In this document: positions 10,626-22,500 of the stretch, piece after piece
How the letters are laid out: each line of letters starts with the position of its first letter
Position numbering within the stretch: the stretch's first letter is position 1
Assembly (NCBI GenBank): GCA_905331475.1
Contig: CAJNYU010002640.1
Span: 1 to 64,000, forward strand
Source of the DNA: Rotaria socialis
Taxonomy: Eukaryota > Rotifera > Eurotatoria > Philodinida > Philodinidae
Direction: 5' to 3'
Length of the DNA: 64,000 nt
Notes under the pieces: model-generated
What the model was told of the DNA's origin: nothing
What the model saw: only the letters and a program-made list of their open reading frames with translations
The model's database searches: none
Program-made: the position numbers and the translations under genes

Positions 10626-13233
10626 ATGAGTAGTACCGGTGGAGCGATAACAAAGCAAGCTTTCGGCCGACATGGATTCATTGGTAGTTTATATGATATT
10701 CGTAGTGATCGATTTGAAGGTGGCAATTTATTTAATCGGCCATTGGAATCATCAATGATATTAACAGCTGATTCTGCTAGCTCAGATTATATTGTTGATG
10801 AAAATATATCTCAAAAAGATACGTTCAATAAACTTAACATAGAAGCCTCTATGAAATTAAGTTTAATGGCTGGACTCATTCAACTTGAAGGATCGGCAAA
10901 GTATTTAAATCAGACGAAGACTGATAGTCGAACAGTTCGAGTTACATTTATGCTAAATTTAAAAACAAAACAAGAACATTTACAGATAAGCAGAGCGGAT
11001 TTATACCAGTATTTTTCATCAGATGCTCTAGAAAATCGAAATGCAACACATTGTGTTATTAGTATTATATGGGGAGCAAGAGTTGCAGCAACGTTTGAAG
11101 AAATTATGACCAATTCAGAAGCAGCTGAAGAGCTTCAAGGTCGTCTAGCAGTATCATTAAAAAAGGTTGCTATTCAAGTGAGTGGAGAAGCTAGTTTGGA
11201 ACACAATAATAAAGGAAATGCTAAATTTGAATCATTGAAAATTAGCTTTTCTGGTGATATTTTAATACAAGATATTCCACATACCATCGAGGATGTGTTC
11301 AATATATTTAAAAAAGTACCAACTCTATTGGAAAATCTAAATGATGGAAAAGGACAACAGTTAGAATTTGAATTATATCCATTAGAACGAATGGCAGAAA
11401 TTTTCAAACATGAATTACGCATTGAACGGTAGGCATCATATTTATCCATAAGGCATAAGTTCGAAGATTTTTAAATAAATATTCACTGTTTTCTTTCTCC
11501 ATAAGAAAGTGTTACAAAACGGTAAAATAACTAGTGGTCCCAGTCAGATTTTCTGATGTCTTTTTAGGTTTTGCTTTTTCGATTAACTTTCAACTGTTGT
11601 TATTTTTTTTACATATTTTAGAATGATCAAAGAAGTTACCAATAGTGTAGTGAATCGTATTGAAAATATTTTTGAACAAATTATTCAGGGAAAGCGAATG
11701 ATGAACGATTTTCTTAGTACAATTGAACCGTGGAAAAATTGGATTTGTTCAAATTGGATTGAAGTAATTTATGATCGACAAAAGCACTTAGCAGGCATCG
11801 AACTAGAAACGCAACGTCGACTTGCATCATTACTTGAAAGTATTCGTCGTGGTGAAGCTGATGAAAAAGTAATGGTTGAATTGTTGGACAGATTCGAACA
11901 GGAAAATCCATGTTCTGTTATGTCAGTTAAAAAATTTCTCCAATCTAACGCGCGTATTGGGACTAAAATTGAATCGCTCAGTGAATTTGATCAACACGTA
12001 CTAGATGGCGCACATGAAAAAACTTCTAAAATACCAAATCCAACAATACTTTTAAAGACGTTTAGATCGATCGATGATTTTATTCAAAAACATTATGACG
12101 ACAATACTTATTTATTACACATTTCTAATACATGGGAAGAGCAAGATAAAGCAAATTGGTATAAACAGTTGCGATGCTTTAAATATTTATATAAACTTGG
12201 AAAGAAAGATGAAGCAAAAAAAGACATTTTTTGTGTGATCGATCATGATTTACATGTGGGTTTGGATCAAAAGCCTAATAGTTGTGTTATTTATCATGCC
12301 TATCGAGGTACTATTACGACAAAAGATTACTACCAAAGCTCGCTAAGTAAGTTGTCGAATTTCTTGAGGTAATATTAAATGCATAAAAATGGAACTAAAT
12401 ATTTAATTTCCTGTCAAGTACAATTATCCTGGCAACAAATACAAGACATTAGAGTGGAGAATAAATTCTCGACATTGAGCAATACAGACATTGAAAAGTG
12501 GCATAAAGAATTTATCGAATCACAGTAAACTATTGGATGTTTGCGAAATTTTTCTGATTTGATTGCTAGATATTTCTCATTATTCTTTTAGTCCCAATGG
12601 TGAAATGAATGAAAAACAATGGATAGATGAATTTCAAAAACTTTATCCAAAGTAACTGATTCAAACGAGAACGTGCCCTATATTAAGTATAATATTTTTT
12701 CTTCTGATTTGTTCAGTGGTGACCCACGATACTTCTGTCATATTGCATTTTCAATAATCGATAAAAATCATAATGGGTTAATTAGTTTTACTGAATTTAT
12801 GTCAGCAATTTCTTTAACGCTGCCAAGTAATATGCAACAAAAACTAACATTGGTAAGAACATTTTTTCTAATTCAAATAAATTCAATTATTTCTCGGTCT
12901 TTTTCACGTCATAAGATTTTCGCAATATGTGCTCATGATAAAGACGAAGTTGATAAAAATGAATTGATTGAATTCTTGGAAGCAGTGAATCAATTGGAAA
13001 GTCGAACAGAATCAAGTGGTGGAAGCGGGACAAACTTGATTGTTAACAATATTATGAAATTTCTTAAGCGAAAAAGCAATGAAAAGATTATGAGAGAAGA
13101 ATTCATCAATTGGTATGCTAATTTCGGAGCCCGCCAGAGAGTCCAAAAATTACAGGGTGTAAATAGATATTATGAAAATTTTCTTAGAAGTAGCATTCAA
13201 TTCGATGAATTGAACCATCGTGTTGTTGAGTAG
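10626..13233 (+). CDS. Stonustoxin-like (SNTX/MACPF-type) module fused to a neuronal-calcium-sensor-like EF-hand domain
   Basis: Six exons, 10626-11428, 11622-12346, 12419-12524, 12592-12651, 12717-12852 and 12916-13233, give 715 aa with all junctions in phase. The first about 268 residues resemble the N-terminal MACPF/CDC-like domain of fish stonustoxin-family proteins, including the early FGRHGFIGSLYDIRSD block. Residues about 268-509 are helical, like the middle part of that family. From about residue 515 the protein looks like an NCS-1/recoverin-type sensor: IEKWHKEF, then NGEM...FQKLYPNGDP, then a canonical EF loop DKNHNGLISFTE and a degenerate acidic loop near DKDEVDKNEL. No signal peptide is visible, so it is probably cytosolic. 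Many SNTX-domain proteins are not toxins, and pore formation is not shown here. Calcium-dependent membrane targeting is inference. Confidence 0.8.
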
Positions 13234-13249
13234 TTACAGAAAATTTTCG

Positions 13250-14558
13250 ATGATTGAAAAGGTTTTGACCTCTGCCTTCTTCCCGCTTTGGTGGGTCGTG
13301 ACTATTTGCACATTGACAATTTCTTGATTAAGAACAATTTATCTTCTATTTAGTCTGAAGGCAAATTACGAATGGTGTAGGGCATTCTTACCTGTTTCAC
13401 CAAGTAAGTACTATGAAGTAATGTAATGTCCCGTTTTAAAAAGATCACATATATCCAAGTGTCCTTTCTGGTTTAGAATAGACTGGATCAAGTCTTGATA
13501 TCGTTTCTGTTCGAGGATATGTTTACTAGAAGATAGAGCTAGTAGATAATTAGATTTTCTTTTAGATTATCCTATTTATTCAGCTTGTTTGATGTTTTCA
13601 GAGTAAGAAAGTTAAAAGAATCATCAATCTGATTAGAGTTCAGAATCCGAGAGAAAATCTCAATATTCTTGAGTAAGTTCGATAAAAACATGAACAAAAG
13701 AAATAGCCAGATATTTTACTAAAACTGAATATCGGACCTTTCATTTCTTTCTGAATAGAATTGCCGAATTCGCTACACCATCAATCAGATGAAAATCTCA
13801 CAAAATCGCCATGTAGATGGAAATCACAATGCCGCTTACGTACTGATCATTCTCATTGCGATCACTTTTATCATCCTGGTGATCAACAACATGAAAGTCA
13901 TCAACAAGGAAGTGCTTCACGTACACCATGTGAATGGGGTTCCGATTGTAATGATCAAAGACATGAACATAGAGCAAACTTTTCGCATCCTCACGATGAC
14001 AAACGGCAAGATCAAAAACGAAAACGCTGTTTTTATGGTGTCAACTGTCTTAAACAATTTTCAGACAAGGGTCATCATCACAATTTAAAATACTCACATC
14101 CATGTCGATTTGCTGAATTATGTGGACATCCAGAAGAACATTTAACGCACGAACCTCAACAAGTATCGAATTGTAAATACGACAAGAGTTGCAGAAATTT
14201 AGGCGATCCCATGCATCGATCAAAGTATCGTCATACTGATCTTCCGTATTTTCTCATACCCTGTCAGGACCAAGATAAATGCCACGACACATCGAATGAA
14301 CATCGCAGCGAATATTCGCATGGTGAAGAAGTTTTCGAAACGAATGCTAGAACAGAGGATAGCAATCGTGATCGATTAACACAGTGCAAATGGGGTTCGC
14401 AATGTCGTCATATTACAGATGCAGATCATTGTAGAATGTATTCTCATTTATCCGACAATCAACATCGAAATGATCGTCTTGTTCCTTGCCAATGGAAAGG
14501 AAAGTGTCATGATCACAGCAGTTATCATCGAGCTAAATTTTCGCATCCCTCGACTTAA
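13250..14558 (+). CDS. Multi-PBZ zinc-finger protein (eight fingers)
   Basis: The last exon (13759-14558) encodes eight consecutive C-x(5-6)-C-x(6-11)-H-x(4-5)-H units, for example CEWGSDCNDQRHEHRANFSH, ending shortly after the eighth. This is the PBZ type known from APLF and CHFR, which binds poly(ADP-ribose). One unit (CRFAELCGHPEEH) is shortened. The exon has no in-frame start and begins behind an acceptor CTGAATAG, so upstream exons are needed. A phase-consistent model adds 13250-13290 (ATG) and 13354-13403, giving 296 aa. These two small exons have only splice and phase support. In that model the ATG lies 16 bp after the stop of the SNTX-like gene, behind TTACAG. A role in the DNA-damage or PAR response is inferred from the domain. 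Confidence 0.65.
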
Positions 14559-15553
14559 AAATATCTTATAAATATTATAGATTTCGTTGTATAATAATCA
14601 TGTAAAATTATAATGTAATACATGACCATTTAAATTGAAAGAATGTTGTGTTTTGTTCAACTCATTTTAAATTATACACCTAGCATTTTTTTAATATTTC
14701 GCAATACATTTTTGACTACAAATACTCTCATTCTATAAAACTCAAAAAGATTAAGAAAGCAACAGTATGTTAGTTACAAACAATCTCATTTATTTATTAA
14801 TTATTTCAGAGAAAATTTCATCACAGTAATCTTTATTTGACCCAATTTTTATGAAAAAAAAGTAATTTATCAAATACCAACAACAAAATATTGAATCATT
14901 TCTTAAGTTTTAGTCAGAATCAATGAAATCTTCAGAAATAATGCAGTGATTTGTGAAATTTTGCATACCTGCTCGCTTCGAATATGTTTTCCGACTTTTC
15001 TCAACAGAAAATACCTAAACCTAATTTGATATGCTGTTTAGTCGTCTCTGAAACACATTCTCTCACTATGATCATTCTCCTTTCTCAAATCTTAAATCTT
15101 TCATGAATGTTCTTACCAAGAAGATTGTTATATTGCCGCTAACTACTCAAGAAACTTCATAAAACTTATGAAGCTAAAACAAAGAGAATAATTTTCCGTT
15201 GTTTGTTTTTTATACGATATCAAGTCATTCACAGATAATAATCTTCATTATGAGCATAACAGTATATCTAAGTGCTAAGTGTTGAAATAATGCCGAAGTT
15301 CTCTTTCATGATATGTGTATAGGTACGAGTGAATAGATGTCGCATTCATTAAATGTTCTGAAGAATCTATGTGCTTTATTTTATTCAAAGTTGTATTTTT
15401 CATTCAAAACGAATAGAGTTATATTTTAATCTTCTTTCACTTTTACTAGTAATGAAATGCATGGTCCCTAAGCAACATTAAAAAGCTTCAATAGATTCAT
15501 GGTTGACAACATTCTCTATTTGTTTTCGCTTCACATCAATCAATTGCATAGAA
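14559..15553. other. Intergenic
   Basis: About 1 kb of AT-rich sequence between two plus-strand genes. I see no exon, RNA gene or clear repeat. The promoter of the RIIAD1-like gene should lie in its last part. Confidence 0.55.
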
Positions 15554-15996
15554 ATGGATGCAAAACCAGTTGATGACCCTCCACATTCAACAGAAAAATA
15601 TGATGAAGGTGCATTATTACCTGAACAACAGAAAAAAATCAATGAATTAAAAGTGATTTTTAGAATATTCGTATTTTTCTTTAATCTAATGTGAAATTTT
15701 ATTTAGATTCAAAAACGTATTGAAAACGAACGCTATCTTCAAAAACATCCGGAATTAAATATTTTAATGAGAGACTTTATTCGACAAGCTTGTCTACAGA
15801 AACCGGAAGATATCCGTCAATTTTCAGCTGGTATGTTTTGTTTTGCACTAAATTATGAAAATTGATTTTTGCCTTCCATAAAGGTTATTTTACTCATCCC
15901 ATGCTTGAAAAACGTATTGAAAATTTAATCAAAAAACAAATAGAAACTATCAATGCCGAAGTTAAAGTTATTTCTGAAGAAATATTTCAACGTTAA
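15554..15996 (+). CDS. RIIAD1: RIIa-domain protein, RIIAD1-like
   Basis: Three exons, 15554-15652, 15707-15830 and 15884-15996, give 111 aa, close to the family length. After an acidic N-terminus the protein carries RIENERYLQKHPELNILMRD, then ACLQKPEDIRQFSAGYFTHP. This is the RIIa dimerisation/docking fold found in PKA RII subunits and in ciliary proteins. RIIAD1 relatives are small proteins linked to cilia and sperm flagella through AKAP-type helices; that role is from the family, not from this sequence. A charged helix closes the protein. The start at 15554 (ATGGATGCA) is the first in-frame ATG after the upstream pyrimidine-rich stretch. Confidence 0.82.
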
Positions 15997-16058
15997 ATAA
16001 ACAGAAGAGCAACGTTTATTTTTGTTCATTTTTCTTTTGAATGATTTGTATGCATATT

Positions 16059-18252
16059 TTAATTTTTTAACATATCTGCAAGTAATTTTGACATGGATAT
16101 TTTACCAATGATACGTGAAAAATAAGTTTTTTCCACAAATATTGATGGTATACTACGAATTAATGGTAATGTTAAAAGTAAACGACCAAAACTAAATATG
16201 AAAACATTCTTTTCATTTGAATTATAAGACGAGAAATTAACTACCGTGTTGGCTGTGTCGGATTATGAATTCTTATGAATTGTGCCAATGTTATTTGTGC
16301 TTGATCTTGTACAGTCTCAATTGTTTTAACTTCGATCAATGTTCGAATATCTGTGTGAAGGCAAAAAAAAGAAAATCGTTTATAAAAAGAAAAGAAAAAG
16401 ACATAGTATGTCCTACCAAATCGAAATAAAACAATGGTTTTTAAACAAGCAAATTCAATAGGATCAAGTTGCAATTGTTTGAATATATAAAAAATATCGT
16501 GAATTGATTTTTCATCTTCATTTTGATGATGAAGAACAGTATAATGAAAAATTGGTCCGCCACCATCCAATGGGATAGAATATTGAATTGCCCAAAGAAG
16601 AAATAATTCTGACCATGATTCTTCCAATAAAATCAACTAAAGAAAGATATTATTTCTATTTGCTTAAATCTATATGAACGACAGTCCGACCGACAGTCGT
16701 ATCTCTACTTTTCTTTTGTCTTTAAACTGAATAATGCTACTTTTTGAAAAATAGAATTCATTCGAATTGTTTATTTTTCTTTCATATCACATAATTTAGT
16801 TTACTTATTTGATGATATATGCATAGATGTGTGTTTCAAATAACATGCTATGTAGGATTAGATATTATTTGACAACGTTTGAACTTGTTTCTTGAGATAA
16901 AAAATAAACAAATAAATACCTGATCACAGATAGGTAAATTTAAAAATGTTGGTAAATTACGTATCCATTTGATAATCATCAAAAGAATTTGAGATGATAT
17001 TATATAAACTGTATCATCGAGCTTGTTAACTAAATCATACTCATCTATTGAAAAAGAAAAATGATATTATTTCATTTCTGTTTTTCTTCTTCTTCTTCTT
17101 CTTACGACTATGTTTTATCATTGACGATGTGCTACTTTGATGAGACGATGAATTGGATGTGATATTTGATACCTGTTGAAAAGGTAGATGATGCATAGCA
17201 GATATTATTTTCTCCGTATGATTATGATGAAGATCAATTGAATTGATTCGAACTTGAGAATCAGTTCGAGATTGACGTTCATTTTGTACAGCTGAATTTT
17301 TTAAATATTTTTGTCAATTCAAAAAAAACAATATATATATATATAATTTTACCCTCTTTTATCATTCCCATTTGTAAACACTATGAAAAAAAATAATATT
17401 TAATCTGTGTAAATAAATCTACAAGATGATTAAAAGTAACGGATATGCCGACTTTTTAAAAAGAAATATCTTTCGAGAGAAAAATATAATTGCTGACATA
17501 AAATCTATGTAACTTACTTTTTCAAGTCGACACGCTTGACATTGATTTCGATTAGCCTTATCGATCATGCATCTACCTGAGCTTGTGTGACACCTAAAAT
17601 CTCAACAACAAAAAAATCCATTTTATTTTTTCGAACATACACGCTTTTACCGATAAATTAATTTTCGTCTAACACTTCGTTTAAAAAAGCCACTACAACC
17701 ATTACATGCCAATATGCCATAATGTTTACCACTTGAATTATCTCCACAAACTTCACAAATTGAATTATTAATATTTGTTGTCATTGCATTGATATCTGTA
17801 TGTCTAGCGATATTAGTAAAATATTCGTGGGGTGAAATAGAATAAGGCTGTGCAAAATTGTATCGATGATTTATGTATGAATGAGATTGAAAAATTGATG
17901 ATGATAAACACATTGAAAGAGTACCAAAGGAGTTTTCTGTATTATAATCTATTTTGGGATCTGTTGAAGAATTCGATGGAGCTGCTTGTTTATCGTTACT
18001 ATCATCATCTACTATTGAAAATAAAGGATGATTGAAATATTCAATAGTGTTAATATAACTATATAGAATAAACTAAACATGATGTCTTTACACATAAAAT
18101 TGTTTTTTTGTAAGACAGACTTAGATTCTAGTCGATCGATATATTATATTGGATTGAAACGCGAAGAACTAGCACTCTTTTACAGCTATTCACAGTTTTC
18201 ATAATCATGATAGGTATGTTTACGTTCTCAAAGATTTCTTACCGTTATTCAT
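16059..18252 (-). CDS. Nuclear receptor, NR2E group (PNR / FAX-1-like)
   Basis: Nine exons, minus strand: 18243-18252, 17651-18011, 17518-17593, 17353-17380, 17106-17291, 16920-17044, 16417-16636, 16245-16350 and 16059-16191. They join in phase to 414 aa. The DNA-binding domain (about 89-165) has both Cys4 zinc modules and the P-box [12 protein letters not shown], typical of NR2E3/FAX-1, followed by AVQNERQSR. The ligand-binding domain carries the [12 protein letters not shown] signature, FGRLLLTLP and a closing helix 12 (KLLADML). The Ser/His/Lys-rich hinge is lineage-specific. One exon is only 28 nt and the coding start sits in a 10 nt exon. NR2E receptors are transcription factors of neuronal and sensory development; the exact subgroup is my inference from the P-box. 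Confidence 0.88.
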
Positions 18253-19575
18253 TGGTGATGTCTTATCTTCAATAATGTTAATGATTGAAATCGAAAATTG
18301 TCGTGAACGTGTCAAGTGTGCGATATGTGACAAGCGAAAGAGAAAGAGTACTACTAACGATCATCATTGATCAAGGCAATTTTGAATGGTCAGAAAACAG
18401 AGAGCGAGAGAGAAAGAGAGAATCTATTTGATTGGCTCTTGTCAATTCAAGATGACAGCAAGAGAAGGAAATCATATCAATTTTTTTGTGCCTACTGTCA
18501 ACGAATCATGAAGATTATAGAAATAGAACAGCAAAATATATTTTCTACCGTTAAATTGAGACTACTCGTTTTGTCATAATCAGAACTTCTACAGTGGCAT
18601 CTTCTATTGTCTTTTTCTAAATTACACATCAGATATTTTATTTTTATCTCAATTGCATTGTCAACTGCTTTGTTCTTTGAAAATAAGTGATGCTTTATAA
18701 TCTAGTTTAGACATATGGAGTAGTCTTGATCAAATCCATACATCGATACTCTTCAATGGTAAAATAATATAAAGATTCTTACATGATGTTAATCAATTAA
18801 AATGTTTCGATTTTATTTACGTAGTATCTTCTCCTACATTGTAATCAATCTCTTAATTGACCAACAATACACACATTTCCTTGCCGTTTTTTATCATGTG
18901 AAACAAACAATGTATGCTATTATCTTACTATTTCAAGTAATACGAACGTTATATTCTACTCTTACTTATTAGTAAAAAAAAGACTTATTTTCATGCATTT
19001 TCAATCGTTGAGCAAGCAAATAAAACATTTGAATGCATTGAATCAAATGATAAAATTTTAGAAACAAGAATTTAAAAAGGATTGTCTAACTGCATTCATT
19101 CTACATCGCGTGTAGTTTCTTCATATATATTTTACACTTGAAGTTTACGTTTTTCTTTTCTCTCTATTGTTTAATGAGACACGCAGAAAATCTATGCCAA
19201 TCATTATGTCGATCTGCCAACAGCAAGTAGCTTTATCCTGACTTTAACAGGATTTGTCACATACATTTGGCATGTCTCATTAACATTGGATACGTTTGTA
19301 ATCGTATAATATAGCCTTAAATCTCGTTTCACACATACACACTATGCGTTATATAAAAAGAAGAAAACCAAGAAAAAGAGTTATATCACAGTGAATGTGA
19401 AAATAGCTCAAGAATAATCTGTCTCTATATATATACATACACAAACGCGGATATAGTAATGGTTATGAGCATGAAATCAAGGATAGCACAATCAAAAAAA
19501 AAAGAAAGGAACATGAAAGAATCAAATGATCGACTAGCAACAATAATGTTTTTATAAGTGTTTTTTTATTTTTAT
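18253..19575. other. Intergenic, divergent from the receptor and downstream of UBE3A
   Basis: About 1.3 kb upstream of the nuclear receptor start and downstream of the UBE3A stop. It is AT-rich with a purine-rich patch near 18395-18420 (GAGCGAGAGAGAAAGAG). No exon or RNA gene is seen. It presumably holds the receptor promoter. Confidence 0.5.
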
Positions 19576-22500
19576 TTAAAGTAGACCAAATCCTTCAGCA
19601 TTATTGATTGCAATTAATAGTTTTTCTCGTAGCTTGTCAATGGATGAATAATCAGGAAGAAGGAAAACATTGAAACAAGTATGAGCTGTCGGCAGACGAT
19701 CAGTATCAGGACCATTTCGAGATATAATTAATTTCAATCGTGCTAAACCACCGATACTAAAATGTTAATAAAAAAAAATTGTTTAGTTTGATTATATTAA
19801 TGAGAAGAGGAACGCTTACGGTGCACGATCACTACCCGTTGTGAATCGAAGAAATTTTCGTTTTTGTTCATCAGTAAAACTCATTAAGACATCCCAAAAG
19901 TTTCTAAAAAAATACACATTAAAGCAAATTAATTCAATATGAAATCAATGACAACAAGAAAATTAAATTAATCGTAGGCAAAAAAACGATAATTCTAGTG
20001 AATACTGCCCCATTTTTTAACAATGTGTGTACCCAATTCACTGTAGGTCTGAATAAAAAGGCGAAGCAATCATTCTTCAATGTCGCATAGATAATTTTGA
20101 CGAACAATATTAGGAGGATTTTATAAATGTACTTGAAAAATTAGATTTAGTACCATTTGCAGTTACTAAGTCAAAAAAGTGGATCGTATTCTTTCTTCAT
20201 CATTTATAGATTATCTTTATTGGAATATTAATATTATTGCGAAAAATAAAAAAAATCCTTTTTCTTTAAAATTGATCATATTTTTTAATTGTGATATAAG
20301 TATCTATAGAAGACTAAGGATCTACTTCGTCCATTTCTAACTAGTCCGATAAGAGCACTATGAAATATACAAAATGTCAATATTTGCAAACGCAAATTAT
20401 CTTACCTAATGGTTGGACTATCCTTTGAATAGCCACCATCATATTCGGCAGCTGTAGCAAGTTGATTAAAATCTAATACTTGGCTACCAGCAACGAGTAG
20501 TTCAATTTCGTCGGGTCGAAAAAGTTTTCGTAATGAGCTATCACGTGTTACTAATAAAAATCCATGAAAGAATGGATGAAATTGTTTTTCAACACTTCTA
20601 TTTAATATTAAATCACTGTAAAGACGTACAAATTCCTATGAATCAAGAAATATAAGATGTAAGAAATAAAGTTTAAAAGAAAAGTTGTTTTCTTTTTGTT
20701 TTATCAAATAACCTGTCGATTATCACTTGTTACTGGCATATTTTCACCATTTTCTTTTAAATCATATACAACGCGTGAACCAGTAGCGTCAGTAATACCA
20801 ACTTGAAATGTTGAACCAAACGCATTTTCAATCGTTTCACCTTGTTGCTGTTCATCAAATGATAAAAGACTTTTTAAGCTCTTATAAATTGTCTAAAGAT
20901 ACTTTTTGTGTAAAACAAAACAAATATTCAAAAAATGAAGGTCTCTACCGGATGTGACGTTTCAAGATCTTCGAAAGTTCCAACTTTACCCATCAATTTT
21001 CGATAGAGAATAGGTGGAAATTTAATATCAAGAATAACTGAATTATAGATCGCTAAACCTAATAGCATGCCAATTAAAGTATATTCACGATCGAGATCTT
21101 CAGCTGCTGACGGATTAAACCATAGAGAACGTGTTTCTTCATCAGCCATAAACATACCTATGATAGGACAAGATTTGTTTTTTGTACAATAATTCAAGAT
21201 CTGTTAAGAATTCTCTAGCAAACAAGATTTTGATTGAATTGAATCAATTCTAATATTTCGTTTAGATGAGTTCGAAATCTGCTTTTATTATTTTCGGGCA
21301 ATGTGTATGAATGAATTGCAATCTTTTAGAATAAATAAAATTCTCACTATATGACAGTCATTTATCGCCTATGTTGCAAATATGTAACCGTTCGTCTTTG
21401 ATTGCGCATTGCCTACAGCTAATTTCAAGCTATCAGTTCAGTGTAGTACTTCTTGTAATGAAGCCAGTTGTATGTTAAACTACAATGTTGTTAGATTATA
21501 TGAAACTTACACTGTAGTTATATAGGCATTGGATATAGTAGGTAACAAGTTTTACATTTACTTACATTGTTTTGGATACATGTCAAAACAAAAATACAAA
21601 TCATTCATCTTACAAATGATTACCGAAAAAAGAGTTTCTGTTCAAGAATGTTCTCATTGACTCAAATAGGTCAATCTCGCTGCAAATTTTAAACTGTCAT
21701 AGTTATTAAATTAGTAACATACCATATTCAGGACTAAAGATTTGTTCAGTGATAAGTTGAAAGAATTCTTTTGATAATCCACCTAGAAAAATTCAAAAAA
21801 TGATTTCTTAGTTTTATTTTTCGAAGTATTTGTTTCCACGTACCTTCATCGTGACCTTGTTCGCCGTCAAATTCGACAAAGAATTGTTTTTTAAGTTCAG
21901 CTGGTTGTTCGATACCTTGATATTCGAGCTAGACAAAATAAATTGTCTTCTATAGAAAGAAAAGTTGCTTGTGGAGAAATGAGATACGATAGCATACAGC
22001 GATTAGAGCATCCTCAATAAGATGACCACGTCGGACACATATTTTAAAAAATGGATCAAGACGAACACCGCTGAATATACTATGAAAAAATGATGTATGT
22101 CGTTGTCGATACATTTGTACTTTATTTTCGATGTTGAGAAGTGCTAGAAAAATAATCATAGCAATTAAATAAAGAACTAGCAAATCATTCTTCATTACCG
22201 ATTTTGTTGATTGTAGATAAAAAAAATGGATATAAAATAAATGAAAAGTGAAGAATATCAGGTCTTTGTCGAACAAAATCAAGATATTCTTTATTAATCT
22301 CGATTTTTTCATTAGCAAATTCATTAATAAAACTGTCAAATGGTAAATAACCACGACGATATTCATTTGGTTCAAGACCAAGTTTAATTTGTAGTGGATT
22401 TTCATAGAGAGATTCAATTTCATCTTGTTCACTCGTTGATGTACGCATTGTGAAACTTGTTGATCGATGACGTAAGGGAGAAGTCGCTGCAGCTTCTGGT

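Noticed and set aside
13789-14088. Ile-rich plus-strand frame within the PBZ exon
   Set aside because: It is a shifted-frame shadow of the zinc-finger repeats; the Cys/His periodicity is in the other frame.
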